Source: Halomonas huangheensis
GTDB lineage: Bacteria > Pseudomonadota > Gammaproteobacteria > Pseudomonadales > Halomonadaceae
Length of the DNA: 64,000 nucleotides
Assembly: GCF_001431725.1 (NCBI RefSeq)
Contig: NZ_CP013106.1
Location: 3,038,001 to 3,102,000, forward strand
Direction: 5' to 3'
Shown one piece after another: positions 36,204-46,888 of this stretch (its first letter is position 1; every line of letters begins with the position of its first letter). A program made the position numbers and the translations under genes. Below the pieces are notes generated by a model, which saw only the letters and a list, made by a program, of their open reading frames with translations, made no database searches and was not told the origin of the DNA.

Positions 36204-36233
36204 CCACAACATCACCACAACATCACCACATCA
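36204..36233 (+). repeat. 11-bp tandem repeat, 2.7 copies
   Basis: CCACAACATCA is repeated at 36204 and 36215 and followed by CCACATCA, in the gap between the methyltransferase and VOC genes. Confidence 0.75.
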
Positions 36234-36318
36234 AGTCAGCACCGGTGCAGACCCAACGAGACAGCCACCGCCACATCGGCGTATTCTCTTTGACTGAAAA
36301 CCCGTTACGGAGAATGGC

Positions 36319-36705
36319 ATGCTGTCAGGCCTCGATCATCTGGTCATTACCGTGACCGACATTTCTCGCGCCGTGGACTTCTATACCCGTGTCCTGGGCC
36401 TCGATGTGCGCTATCGCGATCGCGAGCGCGTCGATCTCATTCTGGGCGATATGGCTCTGAGACTGCATTGGACGGCTACAGACATCACACCGCGCGCCGC
36501 AACGCCTACCCCCGGCAGCCTCGACATCTGCTTCAGAAGTCAGCTCCCGCTGGAGGAAGTGCGCCGCCACCTTGATGCCCTGGAGATCGATGTCGAGCTG
36601 GGGCCAGTACCTCGGCAAGGAGCAGTCGGCATGCTGGAATCTCTCTATCTGCGTGACCCGGATGGCAATCTGATCGAGATCAGTCGGCCACAGAAAACCT
36701 GCTGA
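36319..36705 (+). CDS. VOC-superfamily protein (glyoxalase/dioxygenase-like)
   Basis: A 128-residue metal-binding fold protein with CGGAGAA before the ATG. The N-terminal DHLVITVTDISRAVDFYTRVLGL and C-terminal ESLYLRDPDGNLIEI motifs are the two halves of the vicinal oxygen chelate fold; His7 and the Glu of LIEI are the likely metal ligands. It resembles the small virulence-protein/fosfomycin-resistance-like VOC group often annotated as lactoylglutathione lyase-like. No substrate can be assigned. Confidence 0.88.
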   Translation: MLSGLDHLVITVTDISRAVDFYTRVLGLDVRYRDRERVDLILGDMALRLHWTATDITPRAATPTPGSLDICFRSQLPLEEVRRHLDALEIDVELGPVPRQGAVGMLESLYLRDPDGNLIEISRPQKTC

Positions 36706-36903
36706 TTTCTTTTCGGCACAGTCACAGCGGCTGGAATCCTCATCCTGTCGAGGTATTATTGGCGCCCCTGAAGCTACTCATTCACTGCCCGGGGCGCATT
36801 CCAGCATGCCAAACACACTGCCCAACACCGCAGGCACGCTGCTCGACACCTCGGTTGTCCTCGTACCTCGGGCAAAACAGGTCCGTCACCATAGGGAAAT
36901 GTC

Positions 36904-37299
36904 ATGAGCGGTAACGAACTGAAACCCCATGAACCTCAGGTAGAGCCTCGGGAACCGGATCCCGACGAAGCGCCTGTTGATACCACCATGGCCCTGGTGA
37001 GCTATGGCCTACTGCTGGCACAGCCATTCACTGCCTTCACCGCTCTCATCAGCGTAGTAATCGCCTACATCTATCGCGGCAAGGGCCCCGCCTGGTTGGA
37101 TGACCACTACCGCTACCAGATTCGTACCTTCTGGATCGGGCTGCTGTATGGCTTCATCTCCTCGGTGCTGGTGCTGGTAGTGATCGGCGCACCACTCCTG
37201 GTGGCGGTAGTCGTGTGGCTGATCATTCGCTGTATCAAGGGCTTCAAGGCACTCCAGGAGCGCCGCTCTCCCGATAACCTGGAAAGCTGGCTGATCTGA
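36904..37299 (+). CDS. DUF4870-like small membrane protein, copy 1
   Basis: A 131-residue protein. An acidic N-terminal 28 residues precede three hydrophobic segments (ALVSYGLLLAQPFTAFTALI, FWIGLLYGFISSVLVLVVIG, LLVAVVVWLIIRCIKGF). The pattern VIAYIYRGKGPAWLDDHYRYQIRTFWIG is shared with the protein at 38243. It is two bases upstream of the LpxL-like acyltransferase gene and so is probably cotranscribed with it. The function of the family is unknown. Confidence 0.8.
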   Translation: MSGNELKPHEPQVEPREPDPDEAPVDTTMALVSYGLLLAQPFTAFTALISVVIAYIYRGKGPAWLDDHYRYQIRTFWIGLLYGFISSVLVLVVIGAPLLVAVVVWLIIRCIKGFKALQERRSPDNLESWLI

Positions 37300-37301
37300 C
37301 C

Positions 37302-38246
37302 ATGACAATATCTCCCTTCCAGCGCTGCCAGGCCTGGGCGGTCGCTCGTCTCTGGCAGCTGCTGTCCCACGCATCGCCTGCCCGGCTCTGGTTGTTCAGC
37401 AAGTTGTTGGTGGCCTCAATCAGCCCACTGCTCAAGCGGGAGCGCGCCGTCACTCGCGTCAACCTGGAAGTGGTCTACCCCGACCTGTCATCCCGGGAAC
37501 GCGCCGCCCTGGCGCGAGACAGCTTGCGCCATTCCACGGCAACCATGCTCGAGTTGGGCTTTGCCTGGCAGGGTGATGAAGACAAGGTGGCAGCAAGTAT
37601 TGTGGAAGTTCATGGTCAGGAACTGCTGGAAGACGCCCGTCAGTCCGGCCAGGGTGCGATCGTGCTCGCACCGCACTTCGGAAACTGGGAAGTGCTCAAT
37701 TTCTGGCTGTCCAGACACTTTCCCTTCACGGCCATGTACGAGCCACCCAAGCTTGCCCCGCTCGACCCCATCATTCGTGCAGGACGTGAGCGCTGTGGTG
37801 CCAGTCTGGTGCCGACCAACCCTCGCGGCGTGGCGGCTCTGCTCAAGGCACTCAAGCGCGGCGAAGCGGTAGGTATTCTGCCGGATCAAGAGCCGGACTG
37901 GGGCAGTGGCGTCTTTGCCCCCTTCTTCGGTCGCCCTGCCTATACCGCGACCTTGTTGCCCAAGCTGGTGGCGCGTACCAGTGCCCGAGTCGTCACAGGT
38001 GTGGCGCTACGGCGGCCGGGACGCGGTTATGCACTGCACTTCCTCGCCGCCGATGAGCGCGTCTATTCCAGCGACGAAGTCACTTCATGCAGCGGCGTGA
38101 ATGCCAGCGTCGAAGCCGCCATCGCCCTGGAACCGGCACAGTATCAGTGGGAATATAAACGCTACTCCAAGACTCTTCAGGAACAGCGCGAGGATCCGGA
38201 TTTTCGCCGCCACCGGCTGTACAGCAAAAGGAACCTGCACGGATGA
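37302..38246 (+). CDS. LpxL/HtrB-family lysophospholipid acyltransferase
   Basis: A membrane-associated acyltransferase of 314 residues, by family adding a secondary acyl chain to lipid A or a related lipid. The catalytic HX4E motif is present in APHFGNWEVLNFWL, with further motifs at ILPDQEPDWGSGVFAPFFG and the closing YKRYSKTLQEQR. An N-terminal hydrophobic region anchors it. It lies between two related DUF4870-like genes, overlapping the second by four bases (ATGA), so the three form one operon. It may be a paralogue of LpxL rather than the main lipid A enzyme. Confidence 0.9.
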   Translation: MTISPFQRCQAWAVARLWQLLSHASPARLWLFSKLLVASISPLLKRERAVTRVNLEVVYPDLSSRERAALARDSLRHSTATMLELGFAWQGDEDKVAASIVEVHGQELLEDARQSGQGAIVLAPHFGNWEVLNFWLSRHFPFTAMYEPPKLAPLDPIIRAGRERCGASLVPTNPRGVAALLKALKRGEAVGILPDQEPDWGSGVFAPFFGRPAYTATLLPKLVARTSARVVTGVALRRPGRGYALHFLAADERVYSSDEVTSCSGVNASVEAAIALEPAQYQWEYKRYSKTLQEQREDPDFRRHRLYSKRNLHG

Positions 38247-38590
38247 GTACCAGTCCCGCCGCCGACAACCGTGTTCCTCAGGTGCTCTATGCGCTCTATA
38301 TGCTGGGTCTGGTCAGTGGGTTCATCACCACCCTGATCGGGCTGCTCGCCGCGTATATCTATCGCCGTGATGCTGCGCCCTTTCTCGCTGAGCACTACCG
38401 CTTCCTCATTCGCACCTTCTGGATTGGTGTCGCTTACAGCATCGCTGCCGCGGTTCTCAGTTTCACGATCATCGGCCTGGCGATCCCCGCCGTGGTATTG
38501 CCCATCTGGCTGGTGATTCGCTGTATCGTCGGCTGGCACGCGGTCCATCGCAACCTCCCCCCGACACGTCCCGATAGCTGGCTATGGTAG
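38243..38590 (+). CDS. DUF4870-like small membrane protein, copy 2
   Basis: A 115-residue protein with three hydrophobic segments. It shares with the 36904 protein the segments AAYIYRRDAAPFLAEHYRFLIRTFWIG and LVIRCIVGWHAVHR, and both end in P-D-(N/S)-x-x-S-W-L. It lacks the long acidic N-terminus of copy 1. It is coupled to the acyltransferase gene by an ATGA overlap, pointing to a shared membrane role, perhaps a pair of partner subunits. The function is unknown. Confidence 0.82.
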   Translation: MSTSPAADNRVPQVLYALYMLGLVSGFITTLIGLLAAYIYRRDAAPFLAEHYRFLIRTFWIGVAYSIAAAVLSFTIIGLAIPAVVLPIWLVIRCIVGWHAVHRNLPPTRPDSWLW

Positions 38591-38840
38591 CCACCAGGTC
38601 CGCAACCGCTTTCTGATATCACCTTTCCTTACAATAATGTCTCCAAAATACGACATTGAACCCTGGGAAAGGTTGCCGCTCGAAAGTTGAATGAAGCCAA
38701 TCGTTATTGCATATATCTTTACGACGAATAGGCTAGAACCAATAGCGACGTCCGCCTCGCTGCCGACACGACCTCCATATCGTGTAGCGGCGGTTCGGTG
38801 TGAGACGTTCGCAGCCCGTGAATGCAAGGAGTGCACCCCG

Positions 38841-40376
38841 ATGAGATTGCTACGCCGTCTGGCGTTGGCCATGTTTGTTCTAGGAAGCAGTACGCCAGTA
38901 CTGGCAACCACCCCTGCCGCACTGTTCGACCAGGTAACGGAGCAGGCACGTGACCTGGCAAACGAAGAGTGGCAAGCGCCCAATACTGATATGCCCAGTG
39001 AATTGAGCGATATGGACTATGACCAATATCGACAGATTCGCTATCGTGACGATCAGGCGCTATGGGGTGACAGTGGCCTGTTTCAGGTTGAGCTGTTCCA
39101 TCCGGGCTTCCTCTATCACCAACCTGTAGCCATCAATGTGCTGGAGAACGAAGCCGTTCGTGAGATTGCCTTCGACAGCCAACGCTTTCGCTATGACGAC
39201 GACGCTGCTCCGCTCGAGAAACTCGATCTTTCCGACCTCGGCTATGCCGGTTTCCGTCTGCACTTTCCTCTGAACGAGACAGACTATCGCGATGAGTTCG
39301 CGGTATTTCTCGGTGCATCCTATTTCCGACTGGTAGGACGCAACCAGGGGTACGGACTCTCTGCACGCGGACTGGCCATCGATACCGCCGCGCCGGAAGG
39401 CGAGGAATTCCCTTACTTCCGGGAATTCTGGCTGGTGCGCCCTGCCGAGAATGCCAATCACATGACGGTATTTGCACTGCTCGACAGCGAGTCGGTGACA
39501 GGTGCCTATCGCTTTGACATTACTCCCGGCAAGCGTACCGAAATCGTCACCGAGGCTCGCCTGTTTGCCCGACAGGATGTCGGCAAGCTCGGCATTGCTC
39601 CCTTGACCAGTATGTTCATGCACGGCGAGATGCAACGCCGCGACACGGATGACTACCGTCCTCGCGTCCACGACTCCAGTGGTCTACTGATGGCGACCAG
39701 CCGTGGAGAGTGGACCTGGCGGGTACTGTCCAACCCACAGCGTCTCCAGCTCTCCAGCCTGCAGGACACCTCACCCAAAGGCTTCGGCCTGGTGCAGCGT
39801 CCCAATGACTTCAGTGCCTACATGGATATGGAAGCCCGCTATGACCAACGCCCGAGCCAATGGGTCGAGCCGCTGGACGAGTGGGGAGAAGGGCGCGTAG
39901 AGCTGGTCGAGATCCCGACCAACAATGAGTTCAATGACAACATCACTGCCTATTGGGTCCCTGCCACACCGCTGAAGGCCGGCGAATCGCGGACGTTCCG
40001 CTACCGCACCTTCACCTTCGGTGAACCGATCAACGAGCCACTGGCCCGTGTCGTACGTTCCCGTCAGGGCTGGGGGGGATTTCCGGGACAGAGCGACCCG
40101 CCCGCCCGCAGCCTCCGCCACTTCGTGGTCGACTTCCGTGGTGGTGAGCTGGATGGCCTGGATCCCAGCCAGCCAGTGGCCATGACTCTGACCTCTACCA
40201 GTGGTGAAGTCCTTGAGCAGAAGGTTCAGCAACTTCCCGATGGAGAGACCTGGCGTGCCAGCTTCGAGCTGCAACCCGAAGATGGCAAGCCGGCGGATAT
40301 GCGCCTGACACTGGATCTCCACGGACAGCACCTGACCGAGACCTGGAACGCCATCTGGAACCCCAATGAAAGCTGA
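38841..40376 (+). CDS. opgG: periplasmic glucan biosynthesis protein G
   Basis: A periplasmic protein needed for branching of osmoregulated periplasmic glucans; 511 residues from ATG 38841 (AAGGAG nine bases upstream). The signal peptide MRLLRRLALAMFVLGSSTPVLA is followed by the OpgG/OpgD fold. Typical segments are YDQYRQIRYRDDQALWG, FQVELFHPGFLYHQPV, YFREFWLVRP, APLTSMFMHGE and QRPNDFSAYMDMEARYDQRPS. The frame extends upstream to 38691, but without protein character. Its end overlaps opgH by 11 bases, the usual OpgGH operon. Presence in an apparent halophile is noteworthy because these glucans are made mainly at low osmolarity in enterobacteria. Confidence 0.93.
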   Translation: MRLLRRLALAMFVLGSSTPVLATTPAALFDQVTEQARDLANEEWQAPNTDMPSELSDMDYDQYRQIRYRDDQALWGDSGLFQVELFHPGFLYHQPVAINVLENEAVREIAFDSQRFRYDDDAAPLEKLDLSDLGYAGFRLHFPLNETDYRDEFAVFLGASYFRLVGRNQGYGLSARGLAIDTAAPEGEEFPYFREFWLVRPAENANHMTVFALLDSESVTGAYRFDITPGKRTEIVTEARLFARQDVGKLGIAPLTSMFMHGEMQRRDTDDYRPRVHDSSGLLMATSRGEWTWRVLSNPQRLQLSSLQDTSPKGFGLVQRPNDFSAYMDMEARYDQRPSQWVEPLDEWGEGRVELVEIPTNNEFNDNITAYWVPATPLKAGESRTFRYRTFTFGEPINEPLARVVRSRQGWGGFPGQSDPPARSLRHFVVDFRGGELDGLDPSQPVAMTLTSTSGEVLEQKVQQLPDGETWRASFELQPEDGKPADMRLTLDLHGQHLTETWNAIWNPNES

Positions 40377-42303
40377 CATCAACCATCAAGCCGCGCCCTG
40401 GCCACGACTGCGTCGTCTGGTCGTGGGCCTGGCGATCGCGGCGACCAGCATACTGGGGGTGTGGACCATGTTCCGCATCCTGCATGTCGAAGGCATCACG
40501 CCGCTTGAGCTGACCATCCTGGTACTGTTCGCGATCACCTTCAGTTGGATCACGATGGCCTTCTGGAGTGCCGTAATAGGCTTCGTGCTCAACCTGCTTG
40601 GTCTGGATCCACTGTCGTTGCGCCGCCGTCCACAGGGTCCCATGCGGCCAGTAGACTCGGAGTCTCGTACAGCGCTGGTAATGCCGATACATAACGAAGA
40701 CGTGGCTCGTGTGGCCGCCGGACTCGAAGCCACCTGCCGCGACCTGCCCCGCGCAACTCCCGGTATGCAGATCGAAGCCTTCGTGCTCAGTGACAGCACC
40801 GACAGTGACATCGTTGCCCAGGAAAAGGCAGCTTTCGCCGAGCTGCAGCAACGCCTCGCGGACCATTGCCGAGTGCACTATCGCCACCGCAACAGCAATC
40901 AGGGTCGCAAGGCCGGTAATCTCGGTGATTTCTGCGAGCGTTGGGGCGCCCATTATGACTTCATGCTGGTACTGGATGCCGACAGCCTGATGAGTGGCGA
41001 CTGCATCATCGAGTTGATCGACGAGATGATGGCCAATCCGCGTCTCGGGCTGTTGCAGACCGTGCCGATTCCGGTCCGTCAGCATAGCCTGTTCGGCCGC
41101 GCCAACCAGTTTGCCGCCTCGCTGTATTCTCCTATGCTCGCCACAGGGCTGAGCTTCTGGCACACCACGGCGGCCAACTATTTCGGGCACAACGCCATCA
41201 TTCGTGTGGAAGCCTTCACCAACCATTGCGGTCTGCCAGAGCTGACCGGCAAGCCACCGCTGGGTGGCGATATTCTCAGCCATGACTTCGTCGAGGCGGC
41301 GCTGCTGCGCCGTGCCGGCTGGCAGGTGCGGATGCGCACTGACCTGCGCGGCAGCTACGAGGAAATGCCCAGCCATGTGCTTGATTACGCGAAGCGTGAC
41401 CGTCGCTGGGTTCAGGGCAATCTACAGCACCTGCGTCTACTGCACGGCCATGGCCTGCACTTTCTCAGCCGACTGCACTTCTTCTGTGGCGCGCTGGCTT
41501 ATCTATCCTCACTGGTATGGCTGTCGATCCTGGTCATCAGCACCATCGATGCCCTGATTCGAGCACTGGTGCCGCCCAACTTCTTCACCTCCAGTTCCCA
41601 GTTGTTTCCCAACTGGCCGATAGCACCACCCAACCTGATCATGCCCTTGCTGATCGGTACTCTGGCGATGCTGCTGATGCCCAAGGTACTCGGGCTGATC
41701 CTTGGCTTGATTCGTGAGCCACAAGCCTATGGTGGCCGCTTCAAACTGTTCATCAGTATGTTGCTGGAAAGCTCGTTCGCCATGCTGATCGCACCGATGA
41801 TGATGGTCTTCCATAGCCGCTTCGTTCTCCAGGTGCTGACCGGCCGTACCGTAGCCTGGGACTCTCAGTCTCGAGAGGGACGTGCTCTACCCTGGCGGGA
41901 GGTCTGGCGACACAGCTGGTTGTGGGCCTTGATTGGCGCTGTCTGGGCACTCGCCACCTGGCGTTACACGCCGCAATTCTTCCTGTGGCTGACGCCGGTC
42001 TGGCTGGGTCTGGTGCTTGCCGCTCCGCTGATACGCTGGAGCAGCAGCCTTACCATTGGTCGACGCCTGGCCCGCGCAGGCTTGTTGAAGGTGCCGGAAG
42101 AGACCCAGCCTCCAGCGGTGGTGGCAGAACTCGACATTACCGAACTGCCTGCTCCGGGTGCAGAACCCGCAACGCCACCCGAAGAAGTGCCACATGAAAT
42201 GCCGGTACAGTCCTTTAGCCGGCCCAACGGCACCGATGTTCCGGCCTGGTATGAGGAACGGCGCCGGATGCGTGCCAACAAGCCCCACTCCATGAAACCC
42301 TGA
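40366..42303 (+). CDS. opgH: glucans biosynthesis glucosyltransferase H
   Basis: An inner-membrane processive beta-glucosyltransferase that builds the OPG backbone from UDP-glucose. It has 645 residues, shorter than E. coli OpgH (about 850) because the N-terminal cytoplasmic region is reduced. GT2 motifs are MPIHNEDVARV, LDADSLMSGD, and the product-site KRDRRWVQGNLQHLRLL. Hydrophobic segments flank the catalytic domain (residues about 18-80 and from about 370 onward). The C-terminal 60 residues are Pro/Glu-rich. It is translated from inside the end of opgG. An exact 8-bp duplication spans its stop codon. Confidence 0.93.
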   Translation: MKADINHQAAPWPRLRRLVVGLAIAATSILGVWTMFRILHVEGITPLELTILVLFAITFSWITMAFWSAVIGFVLNLLGLDPLSLRRRPQGPMRPVDSESRTALVMPIHNEDVARVAAGLEATCRDLPRATPGMQIEAFVLSDSTDSDIVAQEKAAFAELQQRLADHCRVHYRHRNSNQGRKAGNLGDFCERWGAHYDFMLVLDADSLMSGDCIIELIDEMMANPRLGLLQTVPIPVRQHSLFGRANQFAASLYSPMLATGLSFWHTTAANYFGHNAIIRVEAFTNHCGLPELTGKPPLGGDILSHDFVEAALLRRAGWQVRMRTDLRGSYEEMPSHVLDYAKRDRRWVQGNLQHLRLLHGHGLHFLSRLHFFCGALAYLSSLVWLSILVISTIDALIRALVPPNFFTSSSQLFPNWPIAPPNLIMPLLIGTLAMLLMPKVLGLILGLIREPQAYGGRFKLFISMLLESSFAMLIAPMMMVFHSRFVLQVLTGRTVAWDSQSREGRALPWREVWRHSWLWALIGAVWALATWRYTPQFFLWLTPVWLGLVLAAPLIRWSSSLTIGRRLARAGLLKVPEETQPPAVVAELDITELPAPGAEPATPPEEVPHEMPVQSFSRPNGTDVPAWYEERRRMRANKPHSMKP

Positions 42304-42308
42304 AACCC
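42293..42308 (+). repeat. 8-bp perfect tandem duplication across the opgH stop codon
   Basis: TGAAACCC occurs at 42293-42300 and again at 42301-42308. The stop codon is the first triplet of the second copy. Confidence 0.8.
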
Positions 42309-42328
42309 GACGCAACCGGGTATCCGCT

Positions 42329-42353
42329 GGCAGGGGAGAGACGTCCCCCTGCC
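42329..42353 (+). terminator. first hairpin after opgH
   Basis: GGCAGGGG (42329-42336) pairs with CCCCTGCC (42346-42353), loop 9. A stronger terminator follows 19 bases later. Confidence 0.5.
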
Positions 42354-42371
42354 GAGCCAACCTCCCTTCTG

Positions 42372-42398
42372 GCCCATTTGTGCACGCAATGGGCTTTT
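42372..42398 (+). terminator. terminator of opgGH
   Basis: GCCCATT (42372-42378) pairs with AATGGGC (42388-42394) and is followed immediately by TTTT; a compact intrinsic terminator. Confidence 0.8.
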
Positions 42399-42434
42399 AT
42401 CTGCCGATACTCAGGTGCTATGCTGCCCTCGACA

Positions 42435-42574
42435 CGCTTGACGGGGTGCCGGTCAATCCGGCTGAGATGGCGCAGGTCATTCGGCATGTAGATCAATATC
42501 CTGCATGGCTGAATGCTCGCAGCGCTGGTCCCGTGGAACCTGATCCGGTTGATACCGGCGTAGGGAATCGAGCG
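42435..42574 (+). ncRNA. TPP (thiamine pyrophosphate) riboswitch
   Basis: The conserved THI-element cores are both visible: GGGGTGCC (42443-42450) with GGCTGAGATGGC (42460-42471), and GGAACCTGATCCGGTTGATA (42535-42554) followed by CCGGCGTAGGGAA. The outer P1 helix can form between CGCTTGA (42435-42441) and TCGAGCG (42568-42574). It lies 86 bases before tenA and upstream of thiC, both thiamine genes, so it should shut off expression when TPP is plentiful. Very secure. Confidence 0.95.
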
Positions 42575-42610
42575 GTGGCTGGCGCTGGTCGTATTCCCTC
42601 TGCGCTGCCC

Positions 42611-42656
42611 TCCTCCTTCTCTCGAACGCCCTCTCCGGATCATTGATACCGGAGGA
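42611..42656 (+). promoter_or_regulatory. candidate riboswitch expression platform hiding the tenA ribosome site
   Basis: CTCCGG (42633-42638) can pair with CCGGAG (42649-42654), which contains the tenA ribosome site CGGAGGA. TCCTCC (42611-42616) upstream is also complementary to it. This suggests control of translation start rather than termination. It is inferred from base pairing only. Confidence 0.55.
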
Positions 42657-42659
42657 CAT

Positions 42660-43328
42660 ATGGGTTATCGCTTCAACGACCTGGTCGATGCCTGCCACGA
42701 TGAGTGGACGGCCTACATCGAGCATGATTTCGTGACTCAATTGGGCCGCGGAAGCCTGTCGCAAGACAGTTTTCGCCACTACCTGAAGCAGGATTATCTG
42801 TTCCTGATCCAGTTCTCTCGCGCCTATGCGCTGGCGGCCTACAAGAGCCACTCGCTCGACGAGTTGCGCAGTGCCTTCGAAGGTTTGAAGATCATTCTCG
42901 ACACCGAGATGCAGCTGCATCTCGATTACTGCGCCGAGTGGGGGATCACACAACACCAACTGGAAAACCTCCCCGAAGCCAGAGCCACCCTCGCCTATAC
43001 CCGCTATGTGCTGGACGCCGGAGCCCGTGGCGACCTACTCGACCTGCGTGTCGCGCTGGCCCCGTGCATGATCGGCTACGCCGATATCGCTCTGTGGCTG
43101 AACGAACAGGACTTCACCCAGCGCGGCAATGCCAACCCCTTCGACGCCTGGATCGCCATGTATCTGAGCGAGGAGTTCCAACAGGCCGCTCATCACGAAC
43201 GAGTCTGGCTGGATGAGCAACTCCGCCAACTCCCCGACGCCCATTTCCAGCGCCTGGCGCTGCTGTTTCGCGACGCCACACGCCTGGAGCGCGACTTCTG
43301 GCAGATGGGGCTCGACCTCAGCGACTGA
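42660..43328 (+). CDS. tenA: TenA-family aminopyrimidine aminohydrolase (thiaminase II)
   Basis: It salvages base-degraded thiamine by hydrolysing aminopyrimidines to HMP; 222 residues. The nucleophilic Cys is in VALAPCMIGYADIALWL, and the family motif FRHYLKQDYLFLIQFSRAYALA carries the substrate-site Tyr and aromatic residues. An all-helical single domain. GGAGGA precedes the ATG and lies inside the candidate riboswitch hairpin. It is upstream of thiC on the same strand, so both probably answer to the TPP riboswitch. The TenA_C rather than TenA_E type is indicated by the Cys. Confidence 0.92.
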   Translation: MGYRFNDLVDACHDEWTAYIEHDFVTQLGRGSLSQDSFRHYLKQDYLFLIQFSRAYALAAYKSHSLDELRSAFEGLKIILDTEMQLHLDYCAEWGITQHQLENLPEARATLAYTRYVLDAGARGDLLDLRVALAPCMIGYADIALWLNEQDFTQRGNANPFDAWIAMYLSEEFQQAAHHERVWLDEQLRQLPDAHFQRLALLFRDATRLERDFWQMGLDLSD

Positions 43329-43366
43329 GAATGTTTCAGCACCGAGCGACGAGCCGCGGGCTTCTG

Positions 43367-43401
43367 GCTCTTACCTCTTCGCTCTTACCTCTTGACTCTT
43401 G
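43367..43401 (+). repeat. 14-bp tandem repeat, 2.5 copies, between tenA and thiC
   Basis: GCTCTTACCTCTTC (43367-43380) and GCTCTTACCTCTTG (43381-43394) are followed by the partial ACTCTTG. It ends about 36 bases before the thiC start. Confidence 0.85.
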
Positions 43402-43424
43402 ATACATACAACCATAACGAATGA

Positions 43425-45374
<1,950 letters not shown>

Positions 45375-45422
45375 ATTGTATCGCGACCTGTAGGTCGGAT
45401 CACACAGCACAAGTGCTGACTG

Positions 45423-45448
45423 CAGCCAGCCCCGGGCCGGGCTGGCTG
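45423..45448 (+). terminator. hairpin after thiC
   Basis: CAGCCAGCCC (45423-45432) pairs with GGGCTGGCTG (45439-45448), a 10-bp stem with a 6-base loop, 48 bases past the thiC stop. No clear T-run, but stable. Confidence 0.65.
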
Positions 45449-45667
45449 TCCCTCTTGGCCGTAACCCACCCATTAGACTTAAGTCCAGTAAAACAATACC
45501 TGTCGTTGATACACATCATTCGACTTTCACTCTCCCGCTGAACACCTGAATTTACCTCTCCAGATCAATCATCGACCCAGTGGGAGGTGATAGATTGCCC
45601 GCCAACCTCCCTGTTTTCAGTAGTCTCGACTACATTACCTGTCAGCTGCTGCTGTTCTGGAGATGGC

Positions 45668-46888
45668 ATGAACGACTGCATACTGGTCATCAACTGCGGC
45701 TCGTCCTCAATCAAGTTTGCGCTGGTTCCACTACAGGCCGATCACCCGCGCCCTGGCGGTCTGGTCGAACGACTGGGGACCTCGGAGCCAGTGCTCAAGA
45801 TCACCGATGAAAATGGTATCCGCCAGCAATTCGATCTGGCGGGTGCCGACCACCCCGCGGCCATGAAAGCGATTCTCGAGCATCTCGGCGAACGCCAGCC
45901 TATCGCTATTGGCCATCGAGTGGTCCACGGCGGAGAACGTTTCAAGAGCGCTACACTGATCGATGACGATGTCATCGATGGTATCCGCAAATGCACATCT
46001 CTGGCACCGCTGCACAACCCGGCCAACCTCGATGGTATTGAAGCGACTCGCCGTTTGTTTCCGGAATTGCCTCAGGTCGCGGTGTTCGACACGGCCTTCC
46101 ATCAGACCATGCCCGAGCATGCCTACCGCTATGCCATTCCCACCGAGCTGTACCAGAAGCACGGCATTCGCCGCTATGGCTTCCACGGCAGCAGCCATGC
46201 CTATATCACCGAGCGCCTTGCCGAGCTGAGCGAGCGCGGCACTGGCGGTTGGGTGATCGCTCACCTCGGCAATGGCTGCTCCGCCACAGCGGTCTGGCAA
46301 GGACGGAGCATGGACACCAGCATGGGCATGACACCGCTGGAGGGACTGGTGATGGGAACCCGTAGCGGTGATGTCGATCCTGGGCTGCATCTGCATCTGG
46401 CCAACCAGTGCGGTTGGAGCGTGCAGCAGATCGACCAGATGCTCAACAAGCACAGCGGCTTGATGGGGGTGTCGGGGCTATCCCCAGACATGCGTGACCT
46501 CGAACAGGCCGCCGACAAAGGTCATGCCGGCGCCCGCCTGGCACTGGATGTATTCTGCTATCGCCTGGCGCGCACCCTGGCGGCGTTGTCCTGCGCCCTA
46601 CCAAGGCTCGACGGTATCGCCTTCACCGGCGGCATCGGCGAGAACTCTCCGTTGGTGCGTGCTCGAGCATTGTCGATGATGAATGCGCTACGCCCGTGCC
46701 TGTCGGCTGCGGCCAACGAAAACCTGGCTCGCGGTAGTGAGGGTCGTATCGATCAGGCAAGGAATGACGATACTACCGAGGTCCGGCCCGAAATATGGGT
46801 CATCCCCACCGATGAGGAAGGCCATATAGCACGCGAGACCAGCGAGCTTGTGCAGACCCATGCCAACCACCCCGAGGCTCGGACATGA
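45668..46888 (+). CDS. ackA: acetate kinase
   Basis: It interconverts acetyl phosphate plus ADP and acetate plus ATP; 406 residues from ATG 45668 (GGAG upstream; the frame is open earlier without protein character). ASKHA-fold motifs are VINCGSSSIKFAL with the substrate Asn, GHRVVHGGERF with the Arg, YGFHGSSHAYI with the His, and GTRSGDVDPG with the second Arg. GIAFTGGIGENSPLVR marks the adenosine site. It overlaps pta by four bases, forming the standard AckA-Pta pair. The location beside an IclR-controlled catabolic set makes acetyl phosphate use in catabolism plausible. Confidence 0.96.
   Translation: MNDCILVINCGSSSIKFALVPLQADHPRPGGLVERLGTSEPVLKITDENGIRQQFDLAGADHPAAMKAILEHLGERQPIAIGHRVVHGGERFKSATLIDDDVIDGIRKCTSLAPLHNPANLDGIEATRRLFPELPQVAVFDTAFHQTMPEHAYRYAIPTELYQKHGIRRYGFHGSSHAYITERLAELSERGTGGWVIAHLGNGCSATAVWQGRSMDTSMGMTPLEGLVMGTRSGDVDPGLHLHLANQCGWSVQQIDQMLNKHSGLMGVSGLSPDMRDLEQAADKGHAGARLALDVFCYRLARTLAALSCALPRLDGIAFTGGIGENSPLVRARALSMMNALRPCLSAAANENLARGSEGRIDQARNDDTTEVRPEIWVIPTDEEGHIARETSELVQTHANHPEART

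Noticed and set aside
40195..41376. 393-codon minus-strand frame
   Set aside because: Antisense to opgG/opgH; His/Gln/Arg-rich shadow composition and no start signals.
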